From Cucumis sativus (Eukaryota; Streptophyta; Magnoliopsida; Cucurbitales; Cucurbitaceae): DNA of 64,000 bases. Each line of letters opens with the position of its first letter. Position 1 is the first letter of the stretch. The position numbers and the translations under genes were made by a program. The stretch spans positions 22,950,607 to 23,014,606 of the forward strand of contig NC_026656.2 in NCBI RefSeq assembly GCF_000004075.3, given 5' to 3'. Shown here piece by piece: positions 28,561 through 40,913 of the stretch. The notes under the pieces are model-generated. The model was given only the letters and a program-made list of their open reading frames with translations. It ran no database searches and was not told the DNA's origin.

Positions 28561-31473
28561 AATAGAAACAATTTAATATATAGCAAACCAAAAACAAACT
28601 TATATCCAAAAACATTTTTTAGAAACTATAACCCACTTGAATGACTTATTTTAATCTAAACCATTCAAATAAAAACTGTTAAAATGAAAGTGACATTCAA
28701 ATTTTTGTTTTTTAATCTTTCAACTCAAACCTGCCATAAATTAAGACAATTAAGAACTAAATGAACAAAATGGACTGAAATCCAAAACACATAGACCACA
28801 ATCATAATTTAATCATTTTTATAATTACGGCTATATTTTGTAGTCTGTGAGAATTTATTTGTAGGACTTTGCAAGTTCCATTAATTATGACGTCTACAAT
28901 ATAGTGTATTTAAAAGAATGTGGACAATCAAAATCATAGCCTAATATTTCTATTTTAAAAAATTACATAGTAAAATTATACATCATATTATATATTTTAA
29001 TGAATATAGAAGTTAAAAAAATATATAAAAGCAACAATAATGTTTAATTATCATAGCCTAATATTTCTAATGGTTAGTTTTCTTTATACCAAACTAAATA
29101 TCTGTTTGTTTGAGAAATACAAAAGCAACAATAATGTTTAATTAAAACACATCCTTAATCGAGAAAACAAGGGAAAGATGTAGATATAATCAATGAGAAT
29201 TAATTAACAATCTTTTACGTAGGACCATGATCATTGAGAGGGAAATCATTAATCATACATAGGTAATAATCAATGTGAAATGAGGGAGAGAGTGGGGTTT
29301 GATGGGGTGGGAGTTGGTGGAGAGTTCAATATATATGAAAAAGAGAATGATTAATTAATATTCAACAAAGTTTGTTTAATAGGGTCCAATTTGCATTTTT
29401 ATTAAAGCAACTTTTGTGAGGCACACACATTTACAGCTGATCCCCATCATTTGCACTCTGCAATTCTTTTGATTGCAACCCATAATCAAATTTGAGAAGT
29501 GGATAATCATTTAGCACTGCTTTTGGGGGAGAGGAATCAATAATCCAAAGAGGAATCATTTAACATTTTTTATAAAATTTTCTCTCTTTTTAGGAAATTA
29601 ATTAAGATGTGGGGGACACATTTTTAAATTCTATGCAATTATATTCATGTCCTTGATTCCATGTGTGTATATATAGGTCCATTTTTTAAATCTCTTTTGT
29701 GTGGCTGTCATGTGTAAAAAGCAATATACATCATATCTAATTTGCTCTGACCAAGCTAATATATATATATATTTTTTGTAATTTCAAATATTCAAGGAAA
29801 AAGGTTAAATTAATGATTGGATCATAGCCAAGCTCAACAGTTAAAGAAATATATACTTTCAGCTTTTCAATGAATGGAAGAGAAGAAAAAACTCAAAAAT
29901 GGGTTTGATATATAGTAAAAAGGAAAAGGTGATAAAAAAATTTATAATTAATAGGATGCATTATTTCCACGTTATTATTGATAACTAGGTTTCCTCTCCA
30001 ATAAATAGATAAATAAATAGAGGGGTGTAATGCTTCAAGAGAGGAAGAGTGTATGAATGAGTAGAAACTATATATCCGAGTGAGAAGAACCCTATGATTA
30101 GAAATGTGGTATTTGAAAAAGGTTTAAAAGAATCATTATATAATAGGCTACTCCCTTTTTTGGTTCAATTTTAACAACTAAGTGCAGTTTGGCTTAGTTA
30201 CAAGAGAATTTCAAGGTCATCAAATTAGGATTATCCATTGGCTTCATCAACCATTGCCTTCTCTATGCTGGTAAGAGATAATAGCATCTTTGGGGTTGTT
30301 TGCCCCTCTGATTTGAGGGGAATGAAGTAGGACATTCTAGCCCATTCTACGTTTGAGGCCCAAACTTGGATAATCCTAGGATTAGGTTCCTAATTCTCTC
30401 TCTCCCTCCTAGTCCGCCACCAATCCATCTCCCTTACTCTTCAATAATCCTTCTCTCTTCCTCTTCGTCACTGTTTCCTCACTCCGAGTTCCCTACTCCC
30501 ATCTTCAGTCTGAGCATGGTTCAGGGGTAGCGAGCTGAGGTTGATTTTCTGAAATTTTTTATTTTCTTTTGTTATACAAAATGTTTGTTCTGTTGATGAG
30601 TTTCTTTTCTGAAAAACTTTCTGATCTTTTTTTTTTTTTTTTTTTTAATCTTTCGTTAAAGTTTCTATGTTATGCTTATTGTGTTGTCGATGCCGATGAT
30701 GAGTTTGATTTCAAATATTTTCTGTGATGTCTTCTGTTATAGTTTCTTTTTCTTTTTCTTTCTTGTTGGTTGTTCTTTTGTGTTCTAATGTCGATCAACC
30801 TATTTTCTCTTAAAAAAAACCCTTCATTTTTCTCATTTTTGTTAATTATATTTTCGGTGAATGTCTTCTATTATAATTTCTTTTTCTCTTTGTTGGTTTA
30901 GTTTCTGTGTTCCGATGCCCATGAACATGTTTTCTGCGATTATGATGATGAGTTCATTTCGATTTTAACTAGTCCTTTACTTCAATTCTTTCATTAGTAG
31001 TAGAAAACTGTTTTCAACTTTAGGTTTAGGTTCGAATTCATGTATGATCATTGCTACAAATTTTGTTGACTTTCTGTTGAATTCATATATCGTATTTAGT
31101 CCTTGTTTATATTTGTATGATCTTCCAATTCTGTCCAAGGATCTATGATTTGGGGTACAAAAAGTTTTTAACTTGTTTGACCCTTTCCTATAAATATGCT
31201 ATGTCATTTGCTGTTTACTTCTGTCACACTAACTGTCATATCCATTCTTCTTGGGATGTTTGGGTTCTCTAAACTATCATATACCTTCTTTCTTGGGATT
31301 TTTTTATTCTTTACATGCATAGACGGTCATATCCCTTCTTCTTTCGGATTTTTGGGTTCTCTATTGTACATAATCTCTAGTTTTACGCTTATTATTTGGT
31401 AGGTTAATTACTATATATCATCATAATAAATTAACCTCGCCTATGTATTATAAAAAAGATTGCTTTACATAAA

Positions 31474-31478
<5 letters not shown>
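28561..31478. other. AT-rich spacer, no supportable gene
   Basis: Mostly AT-rich. A CT-rich patch at 30390-30500 resembles a leader or promoter, but no open frame follows. A three-copy short repeat lies at 31228-31365. Between copies A and B (26641-27347 and 27521-28149) I see only spacer and short ATATGAACTC repeats near 27576-27650. Confidence 0.5.
31228..31365 (+). repeat. short tandem repeat, about three copies
   Basis: Three imperfect copies of a unit containing TCATATCC, TTCTTGGGA and TTTGGGTTCTCT, spaced about 45-60 bases apart. They create a hydrophobic open frame (31196-31402) that mirrors the DNA repeat and is not credible as a gene. Confidence 0.6.

Positions 31479-31553
<75 letters not shown>
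31479..31553. repeat. (TA)n microsatellite, 75 bp
   Basis: The longest simple repeat in the window, about 37 uninterrupted TA units. Likely highly variable between individuals. Confidence 0.97.
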
Positions 31554-31556
<3 letters not shown>

Positions 31557-32556
31557 CATATTGCGAATATGACAAGTAGTTATTAAATACTTTCTTTACT
31601 CTCTCTATCTTATGTTTTTTGTTCATTGTTTCATTCTAATGTACGGTTGCACTTTCGATGATAGAATTGATATACTTTCGTTCTTTCAATTTTTCTATTC
31701 CTTTTTATTCATTTGAATTTGCGTAATTTTATTTATTTTTAATCTTTTGAGGGTTTTCCATTTCATAACTCTTAATATGGTTGCAAAGTATTATTTGTTT
31801 GCTATGTTTCAATGCTTGTAGTTTTAGTAATATTATAAGAATTAGGCAGTTATGTATTTAAGAAACTTTGTGCTTGAACGGTTTATTTGAACATTTTTTT
31901 GTACCACCGTATTAATTTTTTTCACCGAATATATTACTCTAGTTTTCATTGATGTTTCTAACTGTGAACATTTTTTTTTGTGTGCCATTGAGTGTGAAAT
32001 GTGCCATAAGTTTTAAAAAATGTGTTTGAAAAAATATGTTAGGATAAACAAGTTTGCAAAAATAACTTAGTAATAGAAAGAGTAGGAAAAATAACTTTGC
32101 AAAAATAAATTAGGAAGAATAACTATTTGCAAAAATAACTTGGGAAAAATTACTTAGGAAAAGAGTTGAGAAACTAGAGAAAATTTGAAGAACTCCATGT
32201 TTTTAATGATTGTTTAGCTCTTTTTTCCTCTTTTTTGAGCGATGCTTATCTGTATGTCTTGTTGGAGCACAAATAGGAAACTCAGCGACCTATTGTATAA
32301 TTATTAAATTCAAAAATTATAAATATAAACACAAAATGAACTTAATTAGAAGTTTATGAACTAACAAATTTCAATCTTATGTAAAATTGTGTCCTAATCT
32401 AGAGCTCTAGATTTCCACCAGACACAAGATATAACATCTAAAATTTAGAAGAAGAAAAAAAAACGAAAGAAGGTTTACATCAACTCAAGTAAAGATTAAA
32501 AAGATAAGTTGATCATCATTAAAAATGCAAAAATGTAACAAATTAGAGAAAGTTGG
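31554..32556. other. spacer and 3' flank of the LBD gene
   Basis: AT-rich. Short direct repeats of GCAAAAATAACTT occur at 32050-32140. The right part should hold the LBD 3' untranslated region. Confidence 0.5.
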
Positions 32557-33264
32557 TTAAAAACAATGGTGAAAGGTTGGATGCTGCTGCTGCTGAAGTG
32601 GCACAACCATGTTTGAACTAATCTCTTTATCTTGTTGCAATCTCATCAATTTCTCATGACTTTGTAAATTATAAGCGGAAGAATTGCTGTAAGGACTTGA
32701 ATCAACTATGGCACTTACATAATTATCATGAAAGTAATTAAGTAAATGGCTGCTATTAACTCCTCCATTGATTATCCCCATAATCCCATTTCCATTATTA
32801 ATCAAATTACCATTTCCATTTCCATTATTATTATTATTATCATTACTATTATTATTGTTATTATTGTTCCACGCTCCCAAACATGGTATTATTGGTTTAT
32901 AACCCAATCCCACTTGCCCTCCATTCATAATGCTTTGGTTTTGAGTCAATAATTTACACACTTTTACCTCTTCCAAAACCCTTTTGTATTCACCATAGGG
33001 CCCTAAAACGGGGTCGTTTTGCCTACAAACAGCTTCCCAAATCAAAGAATCCACAGCCTTTCTCTTGTCTTCTTCTCTCACGTTTTTCACCATTTTGGTC
33101 ACATTGCTCACTCCAAACACCTTGTGAACGGCTTGGAATTCCCTGTTCCGTTCTGCAGGAAAGTAAGGTGCCAACGGACACGTCTCGTGGCATTTCTTCC
33201 TCTGGTGTTTGCAGGCTGCACAAGCGGGTGTTCCCTGCAAAACTCCGTTATTGTGCTTTTGCAT
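32557..33264 (-). CDS. LOB-domain (LBD/ASL) transcriptional regulator
   Basis: A single exon of 235 residues. LBD proteins are plant-specific nuclear DNA-binding regulators of organ boundaries, lateral organs and pollen. The LOB domain occupies residues about 13-110: the zinc-finger-like C block C15-x2-C18-x6-C25-x3-C29, then the GAS block from FPAERNREFQAVHKVFGVSN, then a region corresponding to the coiled coil (VDSLIWEAV...DPVLGPYGEYKRVLEEV) without a full LX6LX3LX6L zipper. The C-terminal half is low complexity, with asparagine runs near residues 134-160 and glutamine near the end, and is likely an activation or disordered region. The start is the ATG at 33264; a longer frame upstream opens only with TTG. 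Which LBD it is I cannot say. Confidence 0.9.
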   Translation of the reverse strand: MQKHNNGVLQGTPACAACKHQRKKCHETCPLAPYFPAERNREFQAVHKVFGVSNVTKMVKNVREEDKRKAVDSLIWEAVCRQNDPVLGPYGEYKRVLEEVKVCKLLTQNQSIMNGGQVGLGYKPIIPCLGAWNNNNNNNSNDNNNNNGNGNGNLINNGNGIMGIINGGVNSSHLLNYFHDNYVSAIVDSSPYSNSSAYNLQSHEKLMRLQQDKEISSNMVVPLQQQQHPTFHHCF

Positions 33265-34981
33265 CTTTGAGAGAAAAAGAAACAAAGATGAAAATTTGGT
33301 GTTCTTGTTGTTGGGGAAAGAAGCATATATGAATATGCATAGAAAAAAAAAAAAAGAATTAATGCATGGTGGAGGAGAATTGATGAATTTATATTATAAA
33401 TGGGTTCGGAATGTTTTCTTACAAATTTTTAAAATTTTAACACTTAATATATATGTGAAGTTGTTAATGGTTAATGGAAATTAAAAGGGAGTGTATGATT
33501 TTAATAATGAACAAAACAAGATAAGAAGGACAACCAAATTGGTTTGTAAATGAAAAGATGCATGGCTATTGCTTGTTTAATAATATGGTGAAAAAGGAAA
33601 GGGCATTCTTTTAATGTTTAAATTAGGGTTTAGGTAGCTCATTGGGAAGGAAGATCAGTTATCTATCTTCATCCTATATCATGTGGAGTTCAATATTTTA
33701 ATATATGTATTGTGATAATTAATGCGTGAATTTTATTTAACTGGTTATTTATCATCAGGATTAAAAGAAACCCCAACTAATTCTATTCTTTTTGTGAACA
33801 AAAAAATAATGGTAAAAAAACATTACATTCAAATATCTCAATTAGCATTTCATATCTTGTCAATTTTTTCAAAAGAATATGCTATTATTGCTAATTGAAA
33901 CTATAATATTTTTGTAAATTTGACATTTGTATATTTGTGCTATAATCAATACTAATTAGACTAATTATTTTTTACATAATTTTCTTTGTGAAACCAAATT
34001 GATCAGTTTGGTCTCCCCAAGTAGCAATTCAAGCCTAGGTTTAATTTCCAAACTAAAGTAGTTTCTAAGCATGGAAGAACATTAGATTACCCCAAGAATC
34101 AATAAAACCCAACATGAATTCAGAATAAACAAGTCTCAATTAGAATTTAGAACGACTTTATATATATGTTCGTTTGAGAAATGACTAATTAGAATTTTGT
34201 TAATACAAGGGTTTGATATATAAACTTATACCCCATAACTTTGACTAAATAATTACAGGCAAGAAAATTAATAAATGTTAAGTGGGAGTACTTTTTATCA
34301 TATTTTATATTGATGTCTAATTACTCATTATGAATAAAGTAAAATTTCAAATATATAAGTTTTGACTGCCTAACTATTTTCAAATGAATAATTTGGAATG
34401 TTGTTAACTATTATAGAGATTTTAAGGACGCACTTTAAACTTGTTTCAAGCATATTACATTTACAATTTTTTGTTTCTGAAATGTTTGATACATTAGCTT
34501 TAGATAGAATGATAATATATCGTTTTAAAGGAAAGTTGACAAAGTCTAAGAAAAACATTTTATTAACACTCATGAAAACCGATAACCCTATGGTACCATG
34601 AGCTGCTTTTTCTAAAAGAATTTGTCATTTGATGCAATTTCCCTACTTTTTAATACTTTCTCTTGTCTACTAACAATTTTTTCTCATTAGTTTTGATTTC
34701 AAGAAAAGTTCTCTGACTCAACATCTCGCGTTTAAACTATTGTGATGTTTTTTTCACGAACAACATCCAAAAATTTTCTTGGTTCATTTATCGCTGCTTA
34801 GGCCACTAAGCTCAATACTCCTTTCATGCATTGGCTAACTTCACTCTACCATGCAGTTCTTTTCTACATGGTTCCCTCTACTCCTTATGTGTACATAATG
34901 GTTAGCTTTTTTTTTTTTTTTATAGGAATATGATACTAATGGTTTACTTACTCTTAATCAAAACATACAATACAATCAATA
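33265..34981. other. spacer upstream of the LBD gene
   Basis: Contains the LBD promoter and leader (an A-rich run near 33341-33353), then AT-rich spacer up to the retrotransposon boundary. Small open frames at 34370-34601 lie on both strands over the same bases and have no family resemblance. Confidence 0.5.
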
Positions 34982-36209
34982 TGTTGGATCGGTATGGCAA
35001 CCCTAGAGGGGGGTGAATAGGGTTTAAATAAACTTTTTGACAAATAAAAAGTAAAATCAACTAATTAGATACTTTTTAAATTTAAAGAAATAACTTTGTA
35101 AACTTTGTAAAATAACAAAATTGATAAAAATATATGAATGGAAGTATGCAATCAAACTCAACCAATAAGAGTATGTAACTAAAATTAAATTAAAAAATAA
35201 TTAGAAAAGAGTTAGAGAAGAAGACACCATAATTTTATAGTGGTTAGGTTAAACTCAACCTACATCCACTTTCCCAAGCACTTCTTGGGATTTTGATTGA
35301 AAATCTTATTTGGACTCTTTCCACGGATTTGAGCCGAACCGATTCTTGCTCCTTTTTCAGGTTCAAGAGTAAACCCGATCCTTTCCACGGGTTAGGATCC
35401 AATCGTTATAATATGTTAAAGTTTTTAAATCACACAAAAGAAAACTCTCTAAAAGAGTGAGTATACAATTTGAAGCTCACAAATTTAATCCTCACAATAC
35501 AATAAGAAGCTCTCAAGAATAAGATGAAAAGAATAAAAATTGGAAGCTTTAGAGAGAATAACAATGTTGGCTTTTTGCTCGAGGATTGTAAAGATTTAAT
35601 GATCTTGTCTTTTAAAATTTGGAAAAAGTGAAGTATTTAAAAAGAGAGGAAAGATAAATTCAAAATCATTTTGGGTCATTAGATATAAGTAAAAGAAAAA
35701 TGAATGGTTGAGATTTAAACTTAATTAGCCGTTAGACACAATACAAATAATAATATAATAATATGTCTTTTCAAAATATTTTGTTTAAAAAGAAAACAAT
35801 AAAGCAACTTCACAATCTTTTAAAAAAACTAGCCGTTAGACATAAGGAAAAATAATTTTTTAAATTCATTTTCTTTATAAAAGCCAATAAAACATAACAA
35901 AAAGCCACATTTGTTACTCCTTCATTGCTCCAAGTGGCTTTCTCTAATTGGTTCAAATTGAATGTTTGGTCGCCACGTCACCATCTCGGGTATTTTTCCG
36001 TTAACCTTCTTTTAGCAATATTTTCTTCATTTGAACTTCGATTTGAGTGATTCAAGAGGCGTTAGAATCATTTTTCCAAGCTCTACGATATGATCTACTC
36101 AAATGAATAAAATTGTCAAAAAAAAAAATCACATTTGTTATCCTCAAAACATAAATTAATTGAATAATTAAAATAAATTAATTTGAGATTAAAGGCCAAA
36201 AAGCCAACA
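34982..36209 (-). repeat. 3' LTR of a Sirevirus-like copia element (1228 bp)
   Basis: Bounded by the short inverted ends TGTTGG and CCAACA, and preceded (on the minus strand) by the purine tract AAGGGGGAGAT, the usual layout of Sirevirus copia elements. The outer end carries the CACCCCCCTCTAG word that is typical of this lineage. The 5 bases outside it are CAATA (34977-34981), but the partner duplication is lost because the other end of the element is missing. Confidence 0.85.
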
Positions 36210-38455
36210 ATCTCCCCCTTTTTTATGATGACAAATCATTGAAGAAAAATAACTTGAAAACAATTGATAAGAGAACCTTCTTTGTCCTTAATTAATTTTT
36301 CTCTAAAAAAAATATGCATTATTCAATAGAAACAATTATGCAACAAATTGATAAAAACATATTTTTCTTATACTTCTCCCCCTTTGGAATCATCAAAAAC
36401 AATACCAAGGAAGTTAGCTCTCCCAAAAAATATGAACACATACAAAATGTCTAATTCTCCCCGTATCAATATGCATTAGGGTAACGATATCAAGTAAGAT
36501 ATAAAATCAAGATGCATCACAACAAATAATTCCAAGCTCAAGCCTATTTTTACAAAAGCTTTCTTCACTCAAAGGTTTGGTAAATATATCCGCTAATTGA
36601 TTATTGGAACTTACAAACTCAAGATAATATGACCATTTTGTACATGCTCTCTAATAAAGTGATGCCTAATATCTATATGCTTAGTTCTAGAATGATGAAT
36701 AGGATTCTTAGTCAAATTTATGGCACTAGTATTATCACAAAATATAGGCACATTATCAAATTTTAATCCAAAATCACAAAGAGTTTGTTTCATCCAAAGA
36801 ATTTGTGCACAACAACTAGCAACCGCAATATATTCCGCTTCGGTAGTGGATAAGGCAACCGAATTTTGCTTTTTACTAAACCAATACAAGATACTAAGGA
36901 ACTACCAAGAAATTGACAAGTCCCACTAGTACTTTTACGGTCAAGTAAACTACCGGCAAAGTCCGCATCGGAATATCCTACCAAATTAAACTCAACATTT
37001 CTAGGATACCATAATCCAACATCAATAGTTCCAAGCAAATATTTAAGTATCCTTTTAATGGCATGGAAATGTGATTTTTTAGGACAAGATCATTGAAATC
37101 TAGCACAAAGACATACACTAAATATGATATCGGGTCTACTAGCGGTCAAATAAAGTAAAGATTCGATCATACCTCGATAAGTCTTTATATTCACACACTT
37201 ACCTTTTTCATCTTTGTCAAGCTTAGTGGTAGTGCTCATAGGAGTTTTTGCAACTTTACCTTCATTTAATTTGAATTTCTTGAGCAAATCCCTTGTGTAT
37301 TTTTCTTGACTTATGAAGATGCCATCCTTGATGTTGTTTGATTTGAAGACCAAGGAAGAAACTAAGTTCTCCCATCATACTCATCTCAAACTCATTATGC
37401 ATACACTTGGAAAATTCTTCACACAAAGATGAATTAGTAGAACCAAATATAATATCATCCACATAAATTTGTACTATAAGCATGTCATTATTTTTAACTT
37501 TAATAAATAGAGTATTATCAATTTTTCCCATCTTAAAGTCATTCTCAAGTAAAAACTTGCTAAGTCTATCATACCAAGCTCTTGGAGCTTGTTTTAAGCC
37601 ATAAAGAGCCTTTTTCAACTTATAAACATGATTAGGTAAATCAAAACTTTCAAAGCCCGGAGGTTGTTCTACGTAAACTTCCTCCACAATATAACTGTTT
37701 AAAAAAGCACTTTTTACATCCATTTGATACAAAATGAAATTTTTATAAGAAGCAAAAGCAAGCAACATTCTAATAGCTTCTAATCTAGCAACCGGTGCAA
37801 AAGTCTCTTCATAATCTATACTTTCTTCTTGACAATAACCTTGAGCTACAAGTCTAGCTTTATTTCTAATGATATTTCCATTTTCATCCATCTTATTTCT
37901 AAAAACCCATTTAGTTCCGATTATAGATGCATTAGAAGGCCTAGGGACTAATTTCCAAACTTTGTTTCTTTCAAATTGATTTAATTCTTCTTGCATAGCT
38001 AAAATCCAAAACTCATCACATTCGGCATCTTTAAAACTTCTAGGTTCAATTTGAGACACAAAAGCAAGATTACTAAATAAATTAAGAGAAGAACGAGTTT
38101 TGACACCTTGTTCGGGATTGCCAAGAATTAGATCCTTGGGATGGGATAGAGCATATCTCCACTCTTTAGGCAAGGATGAAGAACCCTCTTCTTTCTTTTC
38201 TATGATGTTCACATCTTGCATACTTGGAACAATTTCTTTGCCTTTGTCATTAACAAGTAAATCTCCAAAATCTTTTTCTAAATCATCACTACAAATAGAC
38301 TCATTAGAAACATTATTCCAAGATTCATCAAATACAACATGAATAGATTCCTCGATAACTAAAGTTTTCTTATTGAAAACTCTATAAGCTTTACTAGTAG
38401 AAGAATATCCTAGAAAAATACCAACATCCGTCTTAGAATCAAATTTTCCAATATT
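36210..38455 (-). pseudogene. Sirevirus-like copia pol remnant: RT and RNase H, truncated
   Basis: Reading leftward from about 38455, it holds the end of the integrase region, the pre-RT linker, the reverse transcriptase (YVDD box near 37460, [11 protein letters not shown] near 37580-37610) and the RNase H (TEAEY near 36835). A non-coding part then follows with a second AAAGGGGGAGAAG tract at about 36375-36387. Gag, protease and the integrase core are absent, and the element stops abruptly at about 38455. Frame breaks are visible near 37300, 37100 (stop), 36900 and 36618, so it is dead. Its RT is far less decayed than that of the copia copy at 1-2798. Confidence 0.9.
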
Positions 38456-40644
38456 CTAAGATTTGGTCTTCCACCTTTTTAATAAAGTCTAAAAAATATT
38501 AGGTTTATATTTTTAACTTCTAATAAAGATCCCGTTTTTTTTATATTTTGATTTACCAACTCGAAGATTTAATTTGTTTAAAGTATCGAAATATCTCATT
38601 AGTTAACTTTTACAAAAGAAAAAGAAAAAAGGTAAAGATTTGGTTTGTTTCACTTGTTTGTTTTCTTTAAAATATCAAGATAACTAAAACATATAATTCA
38701 TGTAACATGTATCGTATTGTCGTATATAAAGTAATTTAATAGAAGAGGTGTAATTTGATGCCATTTCAGTAATATCTAAGTTTTTTAAATAAGATTTCTT
38801 CCCATAAAGTTCTTGAGATTTGAAATATATTTTTTTTCAAATAAGGTATTTTGATATATTATAGAATTTTCAAATCAAGTGATGAAACTCACTCTTCCAC
38901 ATCTCTTCAATTCATTGAGTGACATTTGTCACTAATATGGCTTACATAACACCATTTACATTTTTTTTTTCTCTCTCCCATGTTTAATTTACACTTTTTT
39001 ATTAGTAACAACTTTCTCTCTCATATTTTGTATATATATATTTTTTATAACATTACAAAATATTTTTTAAATGGTAAGTTTGTATATCATAGATTAAAAA
39101 AACAAAGGTTCTTTTAAACCATTTGTTAATTTTTTAAAAAAGAAATTATGCACATGATGTTGAGGTTCCAACACATTCTTTGTTTTTGAAGATTGTCATT
39201 GTTTGCTTTCACAAGGTTGGAGATTCTATCTTTCATCTTTAAGGTCTTTTTTGTTCTTCATCGCCTTCACGATTTCATGGATTTCGATCCGACAATTTCT
39301 TCTTTTACCAAGAGAATTTTGAATAAACGAATAGTGAAAAACTTCACGGCTTCACGAATTTCAATTGAAGGATTTTTTCTCCACCACGAAGATTTCTAAT
39401 GAACAAACAATGGAAAGCTTCTTGTTTTCATAGATTTTGACCGAAGAGCTTCTTCATGCACTATGGTTCTTTTCTTTGTGGAATAGGATGAAGGTGGACA
39501 AAAGAAAGAAAAACGGTTTCTTCTTGGTTTACACATGAAGAGGGAGAGAGAATTTTGAGTTTTGTATTGGGATCCTAATCTATCAATTAGGGTTGATTTG
39601 AGGCTTCACACATAAACATAAATTACTTACCTTGGTATGTGTTTTATTACCGTGTATTTTATTGAGTTTTAAATTTTTGTTAAGCTTTATTTGAACATTG
39701 TGTTTTTATTTTAAGTGAGGTTATTTTTGTCAATCCATATTATTTATTTTTAATTAATATTTTTGATTTTTTTCATTTACATAATTATTTATTTATTTTG
39801 CTATTTATCCAAAATAAAGTATTTATTTTTCTATTTTCTAGTTGCCCCTAATTTCTACAAAAAAAAAAAAAAATTGAAGTTTGGTGTTGTTTAGACGAAT
39901 GAGTTTTGTCTCCACTCTTTTCCTAACACACATTCATTTATATCTCACATGAATTCTCAACAAGTGGTATAAGAGCTATATTTGGGTGTGGAGCAGTAGA
40001 GCAAAAAATATTCGAAGGATATCATAAAATTTGTTATTTTTCCTTACAACCCTTAAAAAATCTTTAAAAAAGTCCAATTTCTCTTTATTTCCATCTCTTT
40101 CTCTCTCTCCTTTATCCAACAGGTCCCACAACTCGATTATGAGTGCAGAGGATAGCAGGTTAACCTTAATGGTAGTTCAAGAAAGAATTTGAGCTTCAAA
40201 TGTAAGTGTCCTTAAAACTTTAATTTTAATTTAATTTAGGGTTTATATCTATGCATGTAATTTTAGAGTAAAATTTAGATCTAGTTTCCACTTATGAATG
40301 TGTCTATTTTCTATCAATCATATTATTCTACAAATACGTCTTGGAGGGGCATTCTGTTGATCTTAATCGTACTAGCTTGTAGGTTTGTTCTAACCCTTGA
40401 TAAGAGTGAGGTGTGATAGGCAATGGGGGTAGAAAAATGAAGGGAAATGGGAGACTGAAAGTTATACTTTATTCCATGGTTGCTAGGTGCCATGTACAGA
40501 GAAGAATGATTAATATTATACAAGTGAAAACAATTTGATACAAGAGTTAAGTAGATAAAAGGTTTTTTTTGGGAAGAAGAATAACAATGATTGTAATGGG
40601 ACAAAGAGGGAGGGATCCCACTAAATTGGTGTGGTCAGGGAAGG
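38456..40644. other. AT-rich spacer before the bZIP gene
   Basis: No supportable gene. A minus-strand frame of 93 residues (40604-40323) was considered and rejected for lack of any motif. Homopolymer-rich throughout. Confidence 0.5.
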
Positions 40645-40650
40645 CACGTG
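40645..40650. promoter_or_regulatory. G-box (CACGTG) upstream of the bZIP gene
   Basis: A perfect CACGTG in the context GGCACGTGGTGAC, 264 bases before the bZIP start codon. It contains the ACGTGG ABRE-type core that bZIP factors bind. A single site may arise by chance, but its place suits a promoter element. Confidence 0.45.
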
Positions 40651-40913
40651 GTGACTGATTTTTCCTATCCTAATTTGTTTTTAAAATAAGCCATTGGCCA
40701 CTTTCTCTTGAGTCCCTTAACCAACTGGAGATAGCTGTCCATGTGCCAATCACTGCACAAACATATCACATTATTCTGATACCCAATTTTCGATATCTCT
40801 CCTTTATTAATTATTTCTCTTTTTTACTCACACCCTCAATATAATATATGATCTCACAAACTTACGTTTCATTTTGAGTTTCATTTTCTCTATTTTTTCC
40901 CACTCTCACAATC

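Noticed and set aside
31196-31402. 68-residue hydrophobic frame suggesting a membrane peptide
   Set aside because: Its internal repetition mirrors a DNA tandem repeat and there is no conserved motif.
33265-33285. Seven extra N-terminal residues for the LBD protein
   Set aside because: The upstream start is TTG, not ATG; the first ATG is at 33264.
40323-40604. 93-residue minus-strand frame considered as a secreted signalling peptide precursor
   Set aside because: No signal peptide, and no CLE, IDA or DVL type motif; overlaps the likely bZIP promoter.
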